NCBI RefSeq assembly: GCF_900103325.1
Contig: NZ_FMXM01000006.1
Location: 124,001 to 188,000, forward strand
Origin: Mesorhizobium qingshengii
GTDB lineage: Bacteria; Pseudomonadota; Alphaproteobacteria; Rhizobiales; Rhizobiaceae
Length of the DNA stretch: 64,000 bases
Reading direction: 5' to 3'
Under the pieces are notes generated by a model that had not been told where the DNA came from, did not search any database, and was given only the letters and a program-made list of their open reading frames with translations. Below, one piece after another: positions 19,154 to 27,221 of the stretch. The first letter of the stretch is position 1. Each line of letters starts with the position of its first letter. Made by a program: the position numbers and the translations under genes.

Positions 19154-19316
19154 TGGGGCGGCTCGCCGATAACAGAAAGGCAATGGAAGGCTCGCCTGAT
19201 ACGCCGGGCGACACGGCGTGGCAACCACAATGGCGACATGCAAGGCGCCATTGTGACGCTGGACCGGCTGGTTGCAGCCTTTTACTGCCTCGGTTGGAGC
19301 GCGGGCGGTGCTGCCT

Positions 19317-19829
19317 TCAGTCCGGGATGGTCAACGCGCTACAATCGTCGTCGGCGATGAAGGTCGCCAGCAACGCCGCCGGCTCCGTCGTGCTGGCGTT
19401 TTCGGCGAACAGATGGATCGCACCGGGCGGCTCGAACCAGGTCTGTCCCTTGGTGTAGGTGCCGGCGGGACTGCCTTCCAACTGCGAGCGCAGCGTGCCT
19501 TGCAGGACGAAGGCACTCACCGAACCCGGATGGCGGTGCCGAGGTGTGTAGGCGTTTGGCGGGAAGTTCACGATCGCGGTGGTGACCGACTTGCCCGGCA
19601 TATCGGGCAGTTTCTCACAGGAAACCGTCGTGACGACCGTCTTCGGCCGTGCGGCGGCGGGGCTGCCCGCATCCTCGCCCTGCATGTGCATGTGCCCTTC
19701 CATGCCATCAGGCGTGACGCCGATGAGGCCCTGCCCGGCCCATCTCGCCGCGAGCGCGAGCAGAATCGCGGCAGTGCCGGCGGCGGCAAGATATTGGCCG
19801 GTGCGCAAGCGGGATTGATTGCCGATCAT
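19317..19829 (-). CDS. membrane-anchored or exported cupin protein
   Basis: This 170-residue protein has an N-terminal hydrophobic helix (about 14-32) and a C-terminal cupin barrel. The first cupin motif is visible as TPRHRHPGSVSAFVLQGTL, with metal-ligand His residues; GQTWFEPPGAIHLFAEN matches the second. A Met/His-rich stretch, MEGHMHMQGED, lies between the helix and the barrel and might bind metal. It is followed downstream by ClC and preceded, 31 bases away, by the SDR gene. The substrate is unknown. Confidence 0.8.
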   Translation of the reverse strand: MIGNQSRLRTGQYLAAAGTAAILLALAARWAGQGLIGVTPDGMEGHMHMQGEDAGSPAAARPKTVVTTVSCEKLPDMPGKSVTTAIVNFPPNAYTPRHRHPGSVSAFVLQGTLRSQLEGSPAGTYTKGQTWFEPPGAIHLFAENASTTEPAALLATFIADDDCSALTIPD

Positions 19830-19859
19830 GATGATGTCTCCGAACAGGAACAGGCGGCC

Positions 19860-20588
19860 TCAGGCTGGCAAGCGAAAATCGGCGCGCCAGCCCAGTTCCT
19901 CGACCGCCTTTTGCGTCGAAACGGCCTGGTTGGGTTCCGCCACGTTGAAGATGCCGGGCACGGCCTTGTCGAGAGCAAGCAGCGCGGCGTAAGCGGCGGC
20001 ATCGACATGCAGCGGTGAAGCGCCGGCAGGCGCGTCGGCCCCCGTCCCGGGGCCATAAAGCTGGCCGTATCGCAGGACGATGCCGGCGAACGGCGCGTGC
20101 AGCACCGCCGCTTCGAGCGCGATGACGCCACCGACGCTGATGCCGCGGTTGCCACTCGCGGCGCTGTCCAGCGGATCGGCCTCGCTATGCGGTTCCGGAC
20201 CGGGCGCGTAGGCCCAGGCGATGCTTTGCGCGACCATGCGCCGGACGCCGGATGTGGTGGCTGCCGCGACCAGATTGCGGGTGCCTTCGTCGCGGACGTG
20301 CGCATTGCGCAAGATCGCCTCGCCCATTCGGCTCGGGTCCAGGCCTGGCGGCAGATCGGTCAACTGGTGGATGACGATGTCGGGTCGGGCAGCAAGCATC
20401 GCACGCGACAGGGCCTCGGCATCAAAGACATCCACCACCGCTGCCTCGACGCCAAGGGCGCGCAGCGTGACGGCCTTGTCCGCATTGCGCGTGGTGCCCG
20501 TCACATGATGGCCGGCCGCCAGAAGCTGCGGGATCAACCGCTGCCCGATGGCGCCCGAGGCGCCGGCAAGAAAAATGCGATGACCCAT
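19860..20588 (-). CDS. NAD(P)-binding SDR/epimerase-type protein
   Basis: This 242-residue protein begins MGHRIFLAGASGAIGQRLIP, a Rossmann GxxGxxG nucleotide-binding motif of atypical or extended SDRs. A typical catalytic YxxxK is not evident; AWAYAPG occupies the likely region, so the enzyme may be atypical. The ATG at 20588 has an AGGGAG RBS nine bases away and is preferred over the GTG at 20594. It is divergent from the MarR gene with a 62-base gap containing a palindrome, so MarR control is likely. Confidence 0.8.
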   Translation of the reverse strand: MGHRIFLAGASGAIGQRLIPQLLAAGHHVTGTTRNADKAVTLRALGVEAAVVDVFDAEALSRAMLAARPDIVIHQLTDLPPGLDPSRMGEAILRNAHVRDEGTRNLVAAATTSGVRRMVAQSIAWAYAPGPEPHSEADPLDSAASGNRGISVGGVIALEAAVLHAPFAGIVLRYGQLYGPGTGADAPAGASPLHVDAAAYAALLALDKAVPGIFNVAEPNQAVSTQKAVEELGWRADFRLPA

Positions 20589-20631
20589 CGCCACAAGCTC
20601 CCTGTCGTCATAATATCAGTGCTCGAATAAC

Positions 20632-20649
20632 ATATAAGAGCTCTTACAT
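20632..20649. promoter_or_regulatory. palindromic operator candidate between SDR and marR
   Basis: The perfect 12-base palindrome TAAGAGCTCTTA (20635-20646) extends to an 18-base near-palindrome. It sits in the divergent SDR/marR gap and ends one base before the marR ATG. MarR proteins usually bind such 16-20 base palindromes near their own promoter, so autoregulation and control of the SDR-cupin-ClC series are likely. Confidence 0.5.
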
Positions 20650-20650
20650 C

Positions 20651-21130
20651 ATGCGCAAGCCAAATCAACGTCCGTCGGTTCCGGCTCCGGGCGAAGGCAA
20701 ACGCGGCGAGGAAGGCTATCTCGGTTATCTCCTGCGACAGGCGGCAGGCGCCCATCGGCTCAGGGTGGAAAGGGCGCTGGCCGATCTCGGCGTGACGCAA
20801 CCGCAATTTGTGACGCTGACCATGCTTGCCGCCTATCCCGGCCTCTCCAACGCCGATCTCGCCCGGCTGGCCCTGCTCACGCCGCAGACGCTCAGCGTCA
20901 TCGTCGCCAACCTGGAACGGGCCGGCGCGCTGGTCCGCAAGCCGCATGCCGTCCACGGCCGCATCCAGCATATCGATCTCAGCGACAGCGGACAGGCGCT
21001 GCTGCGGGCATGCCGCGAGCGGGTGCATGCGATCGAGAGCGAACTGGCCGAGGGCCTCTCGGCGCCGGAAGAACGAGCCGTCAGGCGCTGGCTGGTTGGC
21101 GTCGCGACGGCTGGAACCGGCAAATCCTGA
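20651..21130 (+). CDS. MarR-family transcriptional regulator
   Basis: This 159-residue winged-helix regulator has the recognition-helix area LSNADLARLALLTPQTLSVI (about 70-90) and the wing region VRKPHAVHGRIQHIDLSDSG. The family usually responds to small phenolic or oxidant ligands. The ATG at 20651 has no RBS because the palindrome lies there, so either the mRNA is leaderless or translation begins a few codons further in. It is divergent from the SDR-cupin-ClC group and 40 bases from the convergent monooxygenase-fold gene. Confidence 0.85.
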   Translation: MRKPNQRPSVPAPGEGKRGEEGYLGYLLRQAAGAHRLRVERALADLGVTQPQFVTLTMLAAYPGLSNADLARLALLTPQTLSVIVANLERAGALVRKPHAVHGRIQHIDLSDSGQALLRACRERVHAIESELAEGLSAPEERAVRRWLVGVATAGTGKS

Positions 21131-21170
21131 GTGCTCGACAGCGGCGGATGGGAACCGGCCTGCGGATCGA

Positions 21171-21470
21171 TCAGGTCGGCTTGGGCTCCCCGGCTTCATA
21201 GAGCACGAGGTTGCGCTCGCCGATGCCAAGCGCCGGCCAGCTCGCGCGCCAGTCCGCAAGGTGCGGCGCGCGGAAATGCACGTCGAGCGCGGCCCTGTCG
21301 CTCCAGACTTCCGTGACCCGGATGAGCCCGGCGTCGAAGACATCCTGCGCATAGGAATATTCTAGGCAACCAGGCTCGGCGCGGCTGGCGCGAACCATGC
21401 GCTCCATTGCCGACCTTGCCTCCCCGAGCTTGTCGGGCGGCAAGCGGATCGTGCCGATGATCAGAAGCAT
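21171..21470 (-). CDS. antibiotic biosynthesis monooxygenase-fold protein
   Basis: This 99-residue ferredoxin-like protein starts [20 protein letters not shown] and contains [20 protein letters not shown] and [19 protein letters not shown], the family pattern of YgiN-like quinone or small-aromatic monooxygenases. The ATG at 21470 has a GAAGGG RBS. It is convergent with marR and divergent from flhA. The substrate is not indicated. Confidence 0.85.
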   Translation of the reverse strand: MLLIIGTIRLPPDKLGEARSAMERMVRASRAEPGCLEYSYAQDVFDAGLIRVTEVWSDRAALDVHFRAPHLADWRASWPALGIGERNLVLYEAGEPKPT

Positions 21471-21586
21471 CTGGTTTCCCTTCTTGCGAGACGTTCGAGC
21501 CAGCCAGTCTCCCACCCTCGCGCAAGCTTGGCCAGCTACCCTCACCAGGCTGTCGCACGTTCGGCAGCCTATGGTTTGGGGACGAC

Positions 21587-23674
21587 ATGGCGATCAGCGA
21601 AAGCATAGCGGCAGGGGCAGTAGCCAAGAACGGCCGCGACGTCTTCTTTGCCATCGGCATCGTCATCATCCTGGCCGTGCTGTTCCTGCCGATCCCGGCC
21701 TTTCTCATCGACATCGGCCTCGCCTTCTCGATTGCCCTCTCGGTGCTGATCCTGATGGTGGCGCTGTGGATCCAGCGGCCGCTCGATTTCTCGTCGTTCC
21801 CGACGGTGCTGCTCATCGCCACCATGCTGCGGCTGTCGCTCAACATCGCCACCACGCGCATGATCTTGTCGCATGGCAATGAGGGCACGCATGCCGCCGG
21901 CTACGTCATCGCCGGTTTCTCCAAGCTGGTGATGGCCAGCGACTTCGTCATCGGCCTCATCGTCTTCATGATCCTGATCGTGGTGAACTTCATCGTCATC
22001 ACCAAGGGCGCCACCCGTATCGCCGAGGTTGGCGCGCGCTTCACCCTCGACGCCATCCCCGGCAAGCAGATGTCGATCGACGCCGACCTCTCCGCCGGCA
22101 TGATCGACGACAAGACAGCGCAGTTGCGCCGCCGTGAACTGGAAGAGGAATCCTCCTTCTTCGGCTCGATGGACGGCGCCTCGAAATTCGTCCGCGGCGA
22201 CGCCATCGCCGGCCTCATCATCACCGCCATCAACATCGTCGGCGGCATCGCCATCGGCTATATCAGGCACGGCATGGGCATGGGCGAGGCAGCCGACGTG
22301 TTCATCAAGCTGTCGGTCGGCGACGGCCTCGTCACCCAGATCCCGGCGCTCATCGTTTCGCTCGCCGCCGGCCTGCTGGTTTCCAAGGGCGGCACCCGCG
22401 GCTCGACCAACCAGGCGGTGTTCGGCCAGCTCGGCGCCCATCCGCGCGCCCTCTACGTGGCGGCGTCGCTGCTGGTGCTGCTCGGCCTGATGCCCGGCCT
22501 GCCGCTGTTTCCTTTCTTTGCGCTGGCCGGCGGCATGGCTGGGCTCGGCTACGTCATTCCGATGCGCCACAACCGCGCCGTCGCCGAAGCCGAAGCGGTA
22601 AAGAACCAGGAGAAGGCGACCAAGGCGGAGGAGGAGAAGAACTCGGTCAAGGCCTCGCTTGCCACCGCCGAAATCGAGCTGCTGATCGGCAAGCAGCTTT
22701 CGACCCGGCTCCTGGTGTCGCATCAGGAATTGGTTTTCCGCATGTCCAAGATGCGCAAGAAATTCGCCACCCAGTACGGCTTCGTCGTGCCGGAGGTGCG
22801 CGTCGCCGACGATTTCGCCATCCCGCCGAAGAGCTACCAGATCAAGGTGCACGGCACCGTGGTGGCCGAATACCAGATGCGCGTCGGCGAGATCATGGTG
22901 CTGCTCGGCAATCGCGACCTGCCCGAAATACCGGGCGAGGAAATCCGCGAGCCGGCCTTCGGCATGCGCGCCTACTCCGTGCTCGAAACCTTCGCCGAAG
23001 ATTTGAAGCGCGAGAACTACACCTTCGCCGACAACATGTCGGTGCTGCTCACCCATCTCTCCGAGGTCATCCGCAACAACCTGCCGCAGCTTCTGTCCTA
23101 CAAGGACATGAAGGCGCTGCTCGAACGGCAGGACCAGGAGTACCGCAAGCTCGCCGACGATATCTGCACCACGCACATCTCCTATCCCGGCCTGCAGGCG
23201 GTGCTGAAGCTGCTGCTCGCCGAGCGCGTCTCGATCCGCAACCTGCATCTGATCATCGAGGCGATCGCCGAGATCGCGCCGCATGTGCGCCGCACCGAAC
23301 AGATCGTCGAACATGTCCGCATCCGCATGGCCCAGCAGATCTGCGGCGACCTCTCCGAGGGCGGCGTGTTGAAGGTGCTGCGTCTTGGCAACCGCTGGGA
23401 CCTCGCCTTTCACCAGAGCCTCAAGCGCGACGCCAAGGGCGAGGTGCGCGAGTTCGACATCGATCCGCGCCAGCTCGAGGAGTTCGGCCAGGACGCGACC
23501 AAGGCGATCAAGAAATATCTGGAAGCCGGCGAGCGTTTCGTGCTGGTCACCGCGCCCGATGCCCGCCCCTATGTGCGCATGATCATCGAACGGCTGTTCA
23601 CCACGCTGCCGGTGCTCAGCCATGTCGAAATCGCCAAGGGCGTCGAGATCAGGGTGCTCGGGACCATATCGTGA
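21587..23674 (+). CDS. flhA: flagellar export gate protein FlhA
   Basis: This 695-residue protein is the largest component of the flagellar export gate. About eight membrane helices occupy the first 330 residues. The conserved FHIPEP-type loop is seen as [20 protein letters not shown] and [20 protein letters not shown]. The cytoplasmic C-terminal half docks export chaperones. It restarts the flagellar series after the 8-kb interruption, and its stop overlaps the GTG start of fliR. Confidence 0.97.
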   Translation: MAISESIAAGAVAKNGRDVFFAIGIVIILAVLFLPIPAFLIDIGLAFSIALSVLILMVALWIQRPLDFSSFPTVLLIATMLRLSLNIATTRMILSHGNEGTHAAGYVIAGFSKLVMASDFVIGLIVFMILIVVNFIVITKGATRIAEVGARFTLDAIPGKQMSIDADLSAGMIDDKTAQLRRRELEEESSFFGSMDGASKFVRGDAIAGLIITAINIVGGIAIGYIRHGMGMGEAADVFIKLSVGDGLVTQIPALIVSLAAGLLVSKGGTRGSTNQAVFGQLGAHPRALYVAASLLVLLGLMPGLPLFPFFALAGGMAGLGYVIPMRHNRAVAEAEAVKNQEKATKAEEEKNSVKASLATAEIELLIGKQLSTRLLVSHQELVFRMSKMRKKFATQYGFVVPEVRVADDFAIPPKSYQIKVHGTVVAEYQMRVGEIMVLLGNRDLPEIPGEEIREPAFGMRAYSVLETFAEDLKRENYTFADNMSVLLTHLSEVIRNNLPQLLSYKDMKALLERQDQEYRKLADDICTTHISYPGLQAVLKLLLAERVSIRNLHLIIEAIAEIAPHVRRTEQIVEHVRIRMAQQICGDLSEGGVLKVLRLGNRWDLAFHQSLKRDAKGEVREFDIDPRQLEEFGQDATKAIKKYLEAGERFVLVTAPDARPYVRMIIERLFTTLPVLSHVEIAKGVEIRVLGTIS

Positions 23675-24423
23675 GCGTGCTTTCGCAGAGCGTCGTCATC
23701 GCGGCGTTCCTCGCCTTCTGCCGCATCGGCGCCTGCTTCATGCTGATGCCCGGCCTGTCCAGCGCCCGCGTTCCGGTCCAGGTCAGACTGTTCGTGGCGG
23801 TCGCCGCCACCGGCGGCCTGCTCGCCTTCCTGTGGGACCGCATCATTCCCTTCGTCGATCCACGCCCGCAGATCCTGGTGCCGATGATCATCTCGGAACT
23901 TCTGATCGGCGGACTGATCGGTGCCATGACCAGGCTTTACATGGAAGCCTTGCGCTTCATGGGCTCGGCCATCGCCATGCTGATCGGCTATGGCGGCACC
24001 GGCGGACCGGCGATCGAGGAGCCGGAGCCGCAGGCGGCCCTCGCTGCCATCATCTCGTTCTCGGCGCTGCTGATGCTCTTCGTCTTCGATTTCGATCACG
24101 AGATCGTGCGGGCGCTGGTCGCCTCCTACACGGTCGCGCCGGTCAACATCTTCTTCAATCCGCAGGCCGCACTCGTCGATGTCACCGACACGGTGTCGGA
24201 CACCTTCTTCCTTGTCATCCGGCTCGGCAGCCCGTTTGTCGCCTATGCCATCCTGGTCAATCTGACGATCGGCTTCGTCAACAAGTTGACCCCGCAGATC
24301 CCGATCTATTTCATCTCCCAGCCCTTCGTCATCGCCGGTGGCATGATCATCTTCTATTTCGCCGTCGGCACCATGCTCTCGCTGTTCGTCAACGGCTTTG
24401 TCGACCTGACGCTGGCGAGATGA
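23671..24423 (+). CDS. fliR: flagellar export gate protein FliR
   Basis: This 250-residue polytopic membrane protein of the FliPQR gate has about six helices. The family pattern [20 protein letters not shown] is at the N-terminus and [12 protein letters not shown] and [18 protein letters not shown] are further on. The GTG start at 23671 overlaps the flhA stop (GTGA). FliQ is found 10 kb upstream at 13218-13484; FliP is not in this window. Confidence 0.95.
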   Translation: MSVLSQSVVIAAFLAFCRIGACFMLMPGLSSARVPVQVRLFVAVAATGGLLAFLWDRIIPFVDPRPQILVPMIISELLIGGLIGAMTRLYMEALRFMGSAIAMLIGYGGTGGPAIEEPEPQAALAAIISFSALLMLFVFDFDHEIVRALVASYTVAPVNIFFNPQAALVDVTDTVSDTFFLVIRLGSPFVAYAILVNLTIGFVNKLTPQIPIYFISQPFVIAGGMIIFYFAVGTMLSLFVNGFVDLTLAR

Positions 24424-24425
24424 CA

Positions 24426-24818
24426 ATGAGCGCACGCAGGGACCGCCTGAAGAAACTGGTCAAGGTGCAGGAGCAACTGAAGGCGCTGCACGAAACCCGT
24501 CATGCCACCTTCCTTGCCGCGGCCACCGCCGCCGAGGCGGAGGCCAGGGATCTGGTCGGACATTTCGACCAGGCCAATTCCCTTTCGGGCCTGTTTCCCG
24601 ACCTTTACCATCGCCGCATCGCCAGCGCGGTCGGGCGCCAGGAAGCGAACCTCGAAAGCGCCAGGCAAGAGGCCGGCCTCATCGCCGCGGCAACCGCGCG
24701 CACCAACATGGTCGAGCGCACCTACAAGGATGTGCGCAGCCGCGACGAACGCCAACGCTCCGACCGCGAGCGCCTCGACCTGATTGCGCAGAAGCGGCAA
24801 CCGGAAAGTGACGATTAG
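24426..24818 (+). CDS. FliJ-like coiled-coil protein of the flagellar cluster
   Basis: This 130-residue soluble protein is almost wholly helical and charged, beginning SARRDRLKKLVKVQEQLKAL, with heptad-like spacing through most of its length. This is the size and shape of FliJ, a chaperone-escort and ATPase stalk protein. It follows fliR by 2 bases and precedes flgJ. FliJ is too variable to identify by eye, so the assignment rests on shape, length and place. Another flagellar chaperone is possible. Confidence 0.55.
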   Translation: MSARRDRLKKLVKVQEQLKALHETRHATFLAAATAAEAEARDLVGHFDQANSLSGLFPDLYHRRIASAVGRQEANLESARQEAGLIAAATARTNMVERTYKDVRSRDERQRSDRERLDLIAQKRQPESDD

Positions 24819-24827
24819 TGTACGTGT

Positions 24828-24919
24828 CCAAAAATGGTTCCGGTCTTGGGACAACGACATCCATGAAAACAAGGACTTGAAGCGCGTCGCAGGATTCCGT
24901 TTCGGGGCGACGCGCTTCA
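24828..24919. repeat. rhizobial intergenic palindromic repeat, family A, copy 1
   Basis: The core TTGGGACAACGACATCCATG (24846-24865) is followed by AAAACAAG and then a 13-bp inverted repeat, TGAAGCGCGTCGC (24878-24890) with GCGACGCGCTTCA (24907-24919). Related cores occur at 39363 and 62472. I recall very similar elements in many rhizobial intergenic regions. It fills most of the 180-base gap before flgJ. Confidence 0.7.
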
Positions 24920-24998
24920 GCCAGCGACCGCGCAAGCCTGCCACAAGCTTGTTGAGGCATTGTCCCAACCACGGAAAACCGACAAAAGGCGGACTTTC

Positions 24999-25571
24999 TT
25001 GGCGATCTCTCCTCCCAGCGACATCGTTATGGATGTTGCCCGAGCCGTCGACCCGACGGATATCGAGGCTGCCCGCGCCGCGCTGACAAAGCGGGCCGGT
25101 GGCGCCGCCGGGACGTTTTCGGTCGACACCGCCGCGTCGGTCGACGCCGGCTCGATCCTGTCGCGCGCCACCGCCGACAAGGCGGCCGCGTCAACCGACC
25201 CCGCCAAGAAGTTCAAGAAGTTCGAGGCGATGGTGCTGCAGACCTTCATCCAGAACATGCTGCCCAAGGACACCGAAGGCGTCTACGGCAAGGGCCTCGC
25301 CGGCGACATGTGGAAATCGCAGCTTGCCGAGCGGGTGGCCGACGTCATGGCCGAGCGCGGCGGCATCGGCATCGCCAAGTCGATGCTTGCCGACCACTAT
25401 CTCGAAGGCAAACGCGTTGTGCCGGTCGGCCCGGTTTCGGGCGGGCCGGAAAAGACCGAGATCGATCAGCAGAACAGCCTGTCAACCTCGTTGGTTCACG
25501 AGTTGCAGCGCAAGGCCGCGCGGTCGATCACCGGGGACGAGACGACGATCAAGACCGACATCAAGATCTAG
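24999..25571 (+). CDS. flgJ: rod-binding protein FlgJ (rod domain only)
   Basis: This 190-residue protein has the FlgJ N-terminal rod-scaffold domain: KKFKKFEAMVLQTFIQNMLP, GVYGKGLAGDMWKSQLAE and GGIGIAKSMLADHYL. The muramidase domain of enterobacterial FlgJ is absent, as is usual in alphaproteobacteria. The preferred start is a TTG at 24999 with an AGGCGGA RBS, giving the N-terminus (M)AISPPSDIV; an ATG-less extension from 24960 is less convincing. It works at the rod tip together with the separate transglycosylase at 6637-7224. Confidence 0.85.
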   Translation: MAISPPSDIVMDVARAVDPTDIEAARAALTKRAGGAAGTFSVDTAASVDAGSILSRATADKAAASTDPAKKFKKFEAMVLQTFIQNMLPKDTEGVYGKGLAGDMWKSQLAERVADVMAERGGIGIAKSMLADHYLEGKRVVPVGPVSGGPEKTEIDQQNSLSTSLVHELQRKAARSITGDETTIKTDIKI

Positions 25572-25572
25572 G

Positions 25573-25620
25573 GCACGATCCAAAATCGGAACCGGTTTTG
25601 CGGAAAGATCATGCTCAAGC
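25573..25620. repeat. intergenic palindromic repeat, family B, copy 1
   Basis: CCAAAATCGGAACCGGTTTT (25580-25599) continues into GCGGAAAGATCATGC. The inner part, AAAATCGG/CCGGTTTT, is a near-perfect dyad. It matches, in inverted orientation, the copy near 54573-54616 and belongs to a very common rhizobial repeat. It lies directly after the flgJ stop. Confidence 0.6.
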
Positions 25621-25668
25621 ACTGAGATAGCGCGTATCCGAGTTCAATCTAACTAGACCAGGATTCTC

Positions 25669-26094
25669 ATGGCCGACTTTTCGGAATTCACCGCCAACCT
25701 GCCCGCGCGCACCAGCGCGTCGGAAGCGCCGATCCCGTTCGCGCGGCCTGGCAATCTCGCCGCCATCATCGGCCGCATCGAGGAAGTGGTCGAGGAAGAG
25801 ACCGCCGGTATCCGCAGCGACACCAGCTATGACCTGAAGGCATCGAACGCCCGCAAGAGCCGCTATCTCTATGAACTGACCCGCGCCATGAAGGGCGGCG
25901 GTGAAGCCGAGTTCCTCGAACAGCACCGCGAGGGGCTGACCCGGCTGCGCCAGAAGCTGGCGAAGAACGAGGCGGCGATCCTGGCTCACCTTAGCGCGGT
26001 CAACGAGGTCGCCAGCCTGTTGCGGAGCGCCATCCAGCGCTCGGAAGCCGACGGCACCTACTCCGCCGGCGAGTTCGGTTGGGCGAAGGCATGA
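25669..26094 (+). CDS. FlgN-like flagellar chaperone candidate
   Basis: This 141-residue soluble helical protein has a central part, NLAAIIGRIEEVVEEETAGI, and a long second helix with LTRLRQKLAKNEAAILAHLS. FlgN-family chaperones for FlgK and FlgL have this length, helical content and a similar first-helix pattern. It lies between flgJ and the FliL-like gene. Identity by eye is only suggestive, but the placement in the flagellar cluster is consistent. Confidence 0.6.
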   Translation: MADFSEFTANLPARTSASEAPIPFARPGNLAAIIGRIEEVVEEETAGIRSDTSYDLKASNARKSRYLYELTRAMKGGGEAEFLEQHREGLTRLRQKLAKNEAAILAHLSAVNEVASLLRSAIQRSEADGTYSAGEFGWAKA

Positions 26095-26200
26095 TGCCGG
26101 GCCGAAGGACCGCGTCGACGAAAAAACGGTTTTTGCCGACGATCTTGCCGAGGCAAGAAGGCAGTGCTGCGTTCCCATCGCCAAGGAATGACAAGGCCCG

Positions 26201-26716
26201 ATGATCAAGGTCATCGCCATCGCCATCTGGATCTGCGCCGCCACGCTCGGCGCCGTGTTCTATTCGTTCCAGGCGGCGGGCGAAAAAGGCGTCGGCGAAA
26301 CCCCGAAGCCGATGCTGGGCGGGCTCGACTACGTCAAGACCGATATCATTTCAGTGCCGCTGATCCGCGATTCCAGGATCGACGGTTATTTCCTGACCAA
26401 GCTTGTCTACACCGTGGAACCCGACCAGATAAAGAAGCTGTCGATCCCGGCCGAAGCGCTCATTACAGACCAAGTCTATTCCTACCTCTATTCCAATCCG
26501 CAGGTCGACTTCACCAAGAAGGAGACGATCGACCTCGATGCCTTCCGAGCCGCGATCCGCGACACCGTCAACAAGCGTGTCGGCGCCACGCTGGTGCATG
26601 AGGTCCTGATCGATCAGGTCAACTTCCTGTCGAAGGACGAGATCCGCGACAACTGGCTGCGCCGCAAGAAAAGCGAGACGGCGTCAGAAATGACCAAGCC
26701 GTTCAAGGAACATTGA
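26201..26716 (+). CDS. FliL-like single-pass membrane protein of the flagellar cluster
   Basis: This 171-residue protein has one N-terminal helix (about 3-21) and then a periplasmic domain. The domain carries ISVPLIRDSRIDGYFLTKLV and DLDAFRAAIRDTVNKRVGAT, followed by a charged tail. The topology and the interface-like VxxY beta pattern resemble FliL or SPFH-type stator-associated proteins, but I cannot align it with confidence. It ends the flagellar block. Its function is unknown; a role beside the motor is an inference from position. Confidence 0.6.
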   Translation: MIKVIAIAIWICAATLGAVFYSFQAAGEKGVGETPKPMLGGLDYVKTDIISVPLIRDSRIDGYFLTKLVYTVEPDQIKKLSIPAEALITDQVYSYLYSNPQVDFTKKETIDLDAFRAAIRDTVNKRVGATLVHEVLIDQVNFLSKDEIRDNWLRRKKSETASEMTKPFKEH

Positions 26717-26738
26717 ACCGCCCAAAGCCAGAATTCGC

Positions 26739-26756
26739 GTTGACGTAAACGTCAAC
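26739..26756. promoter_or_regulatory. palindrome GTTGACGT-AA-ACGTCAAC upstream of SCP2 gene
   Basis: A perfect dyad, GTTGACGT (26739-26746) and ACGTCAAC (26749-26756), lies 108 bases before the SCP2 start and 23 bases after the FliL-like stop. It resembles the MerR-family LiuR site, TTKACGT-nn-ACGTMAA, known for branched-chain amino acid and fatty acid genes in proteobacteria. The neighbouring lipid-binding gene fits that. Confidence 0.5.
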
Positions 26757-26863
26757 CCAAAGCTATATGCGGCAGCGATCAGGATCGCGAAAAACACGGC
26801 ATGGGGCTTCGGCCGGACCGAAGCGCCGGTGCGCGACAGATGCAACCAGACAAGGAGAACAGC

Positions 26864-27148
26864 GTGAGCGTTCAGGAGATTGCCGAGAAGATCAAGTCGC
26901 GCGTGGCCAGCAGCGGGTTCGACCGTTCCGTGAAGTTCGACACCGGTGGCGACGGCGTCATCGTCATCGACGGCGCTACCATTTCGACCACCGACGCCCC
27001 TGCCGATTGCACCATCAAGCTCTCGCTCGACGATCTGGATTCGCTGATATCAGGCGACCTGAACCCGACGATGGCGTTCATGACCGGCAAGATCAAGGTC
27101 GAAGGCGACATGACCGTCGCCATGGCGCTCAGCCAGTTGCTGGGCTGA
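26864..27148 (+). CDS. SCP2 sterol-carrier-domain protein
   Basis: This 94-residue single-domain SCP2 protein is expected to bind lipids or fatty acyl-CoA. FDTGGDGVIVIDGATIS, CTIKLSLDDLDSLISGDLNP and FMTGKIKVEGDMTVAMALSQ are characteristic. A GTG at 26864 with an AAGGAG RBS is the likely start. A strong terminator follows. It is not part of the flagellar set, and a separate promoter with the palindrome at 26739 is likely. Confidence 0.9.
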   Translation: MSVQEIAEKIKSRVASSGFDRSVKFDTGGDGVIVIDGATISTTDAPADCTIKLSLDDLDSLISGDLNPTMAFMTGKIKVEGDMTVAMALSQLLG

Positions 27149-27163
27149 CCGATTTCAGACACA

Positions 27164-27195
27164 CAAAACGCCGCCTGACCGGCGGCGTTTTGTTT
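27164..27195 (+). terminator. intrinsic terminator after SCP2 gene
   Basis: CAAAACGCCGCC (27164-27175) and GGCGGCGTTTTG (27181-27192) form a 12-bp stem with a TGACC loop, ending in TTTTG. The A-rich left arm means it could also work for the GNAT gene arriving from the other strand, so it is probably bidirectional. Confidence 0.85.
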
Positions 27196-27221
27196 TGGAC
27201 GATAGAGCTGCCCCTGAAGCC

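Noticed and set aside
16578..19214. Very long open minus-strand frame over MFS and ClC genes
   Set aside because: It is Arg/Gly/Pro-rich with no family pattern and overlaps two well-supported genes in other frames, a usual effect of high GC content.
17363..19360. Long plus-strand frame over the ClC gene
   Set aside because: It is antisense to a ClC gene with clear membrane helices and CBS repeats, and its own composition (Arg, His, Gln, Asp) is typical of a shadow.
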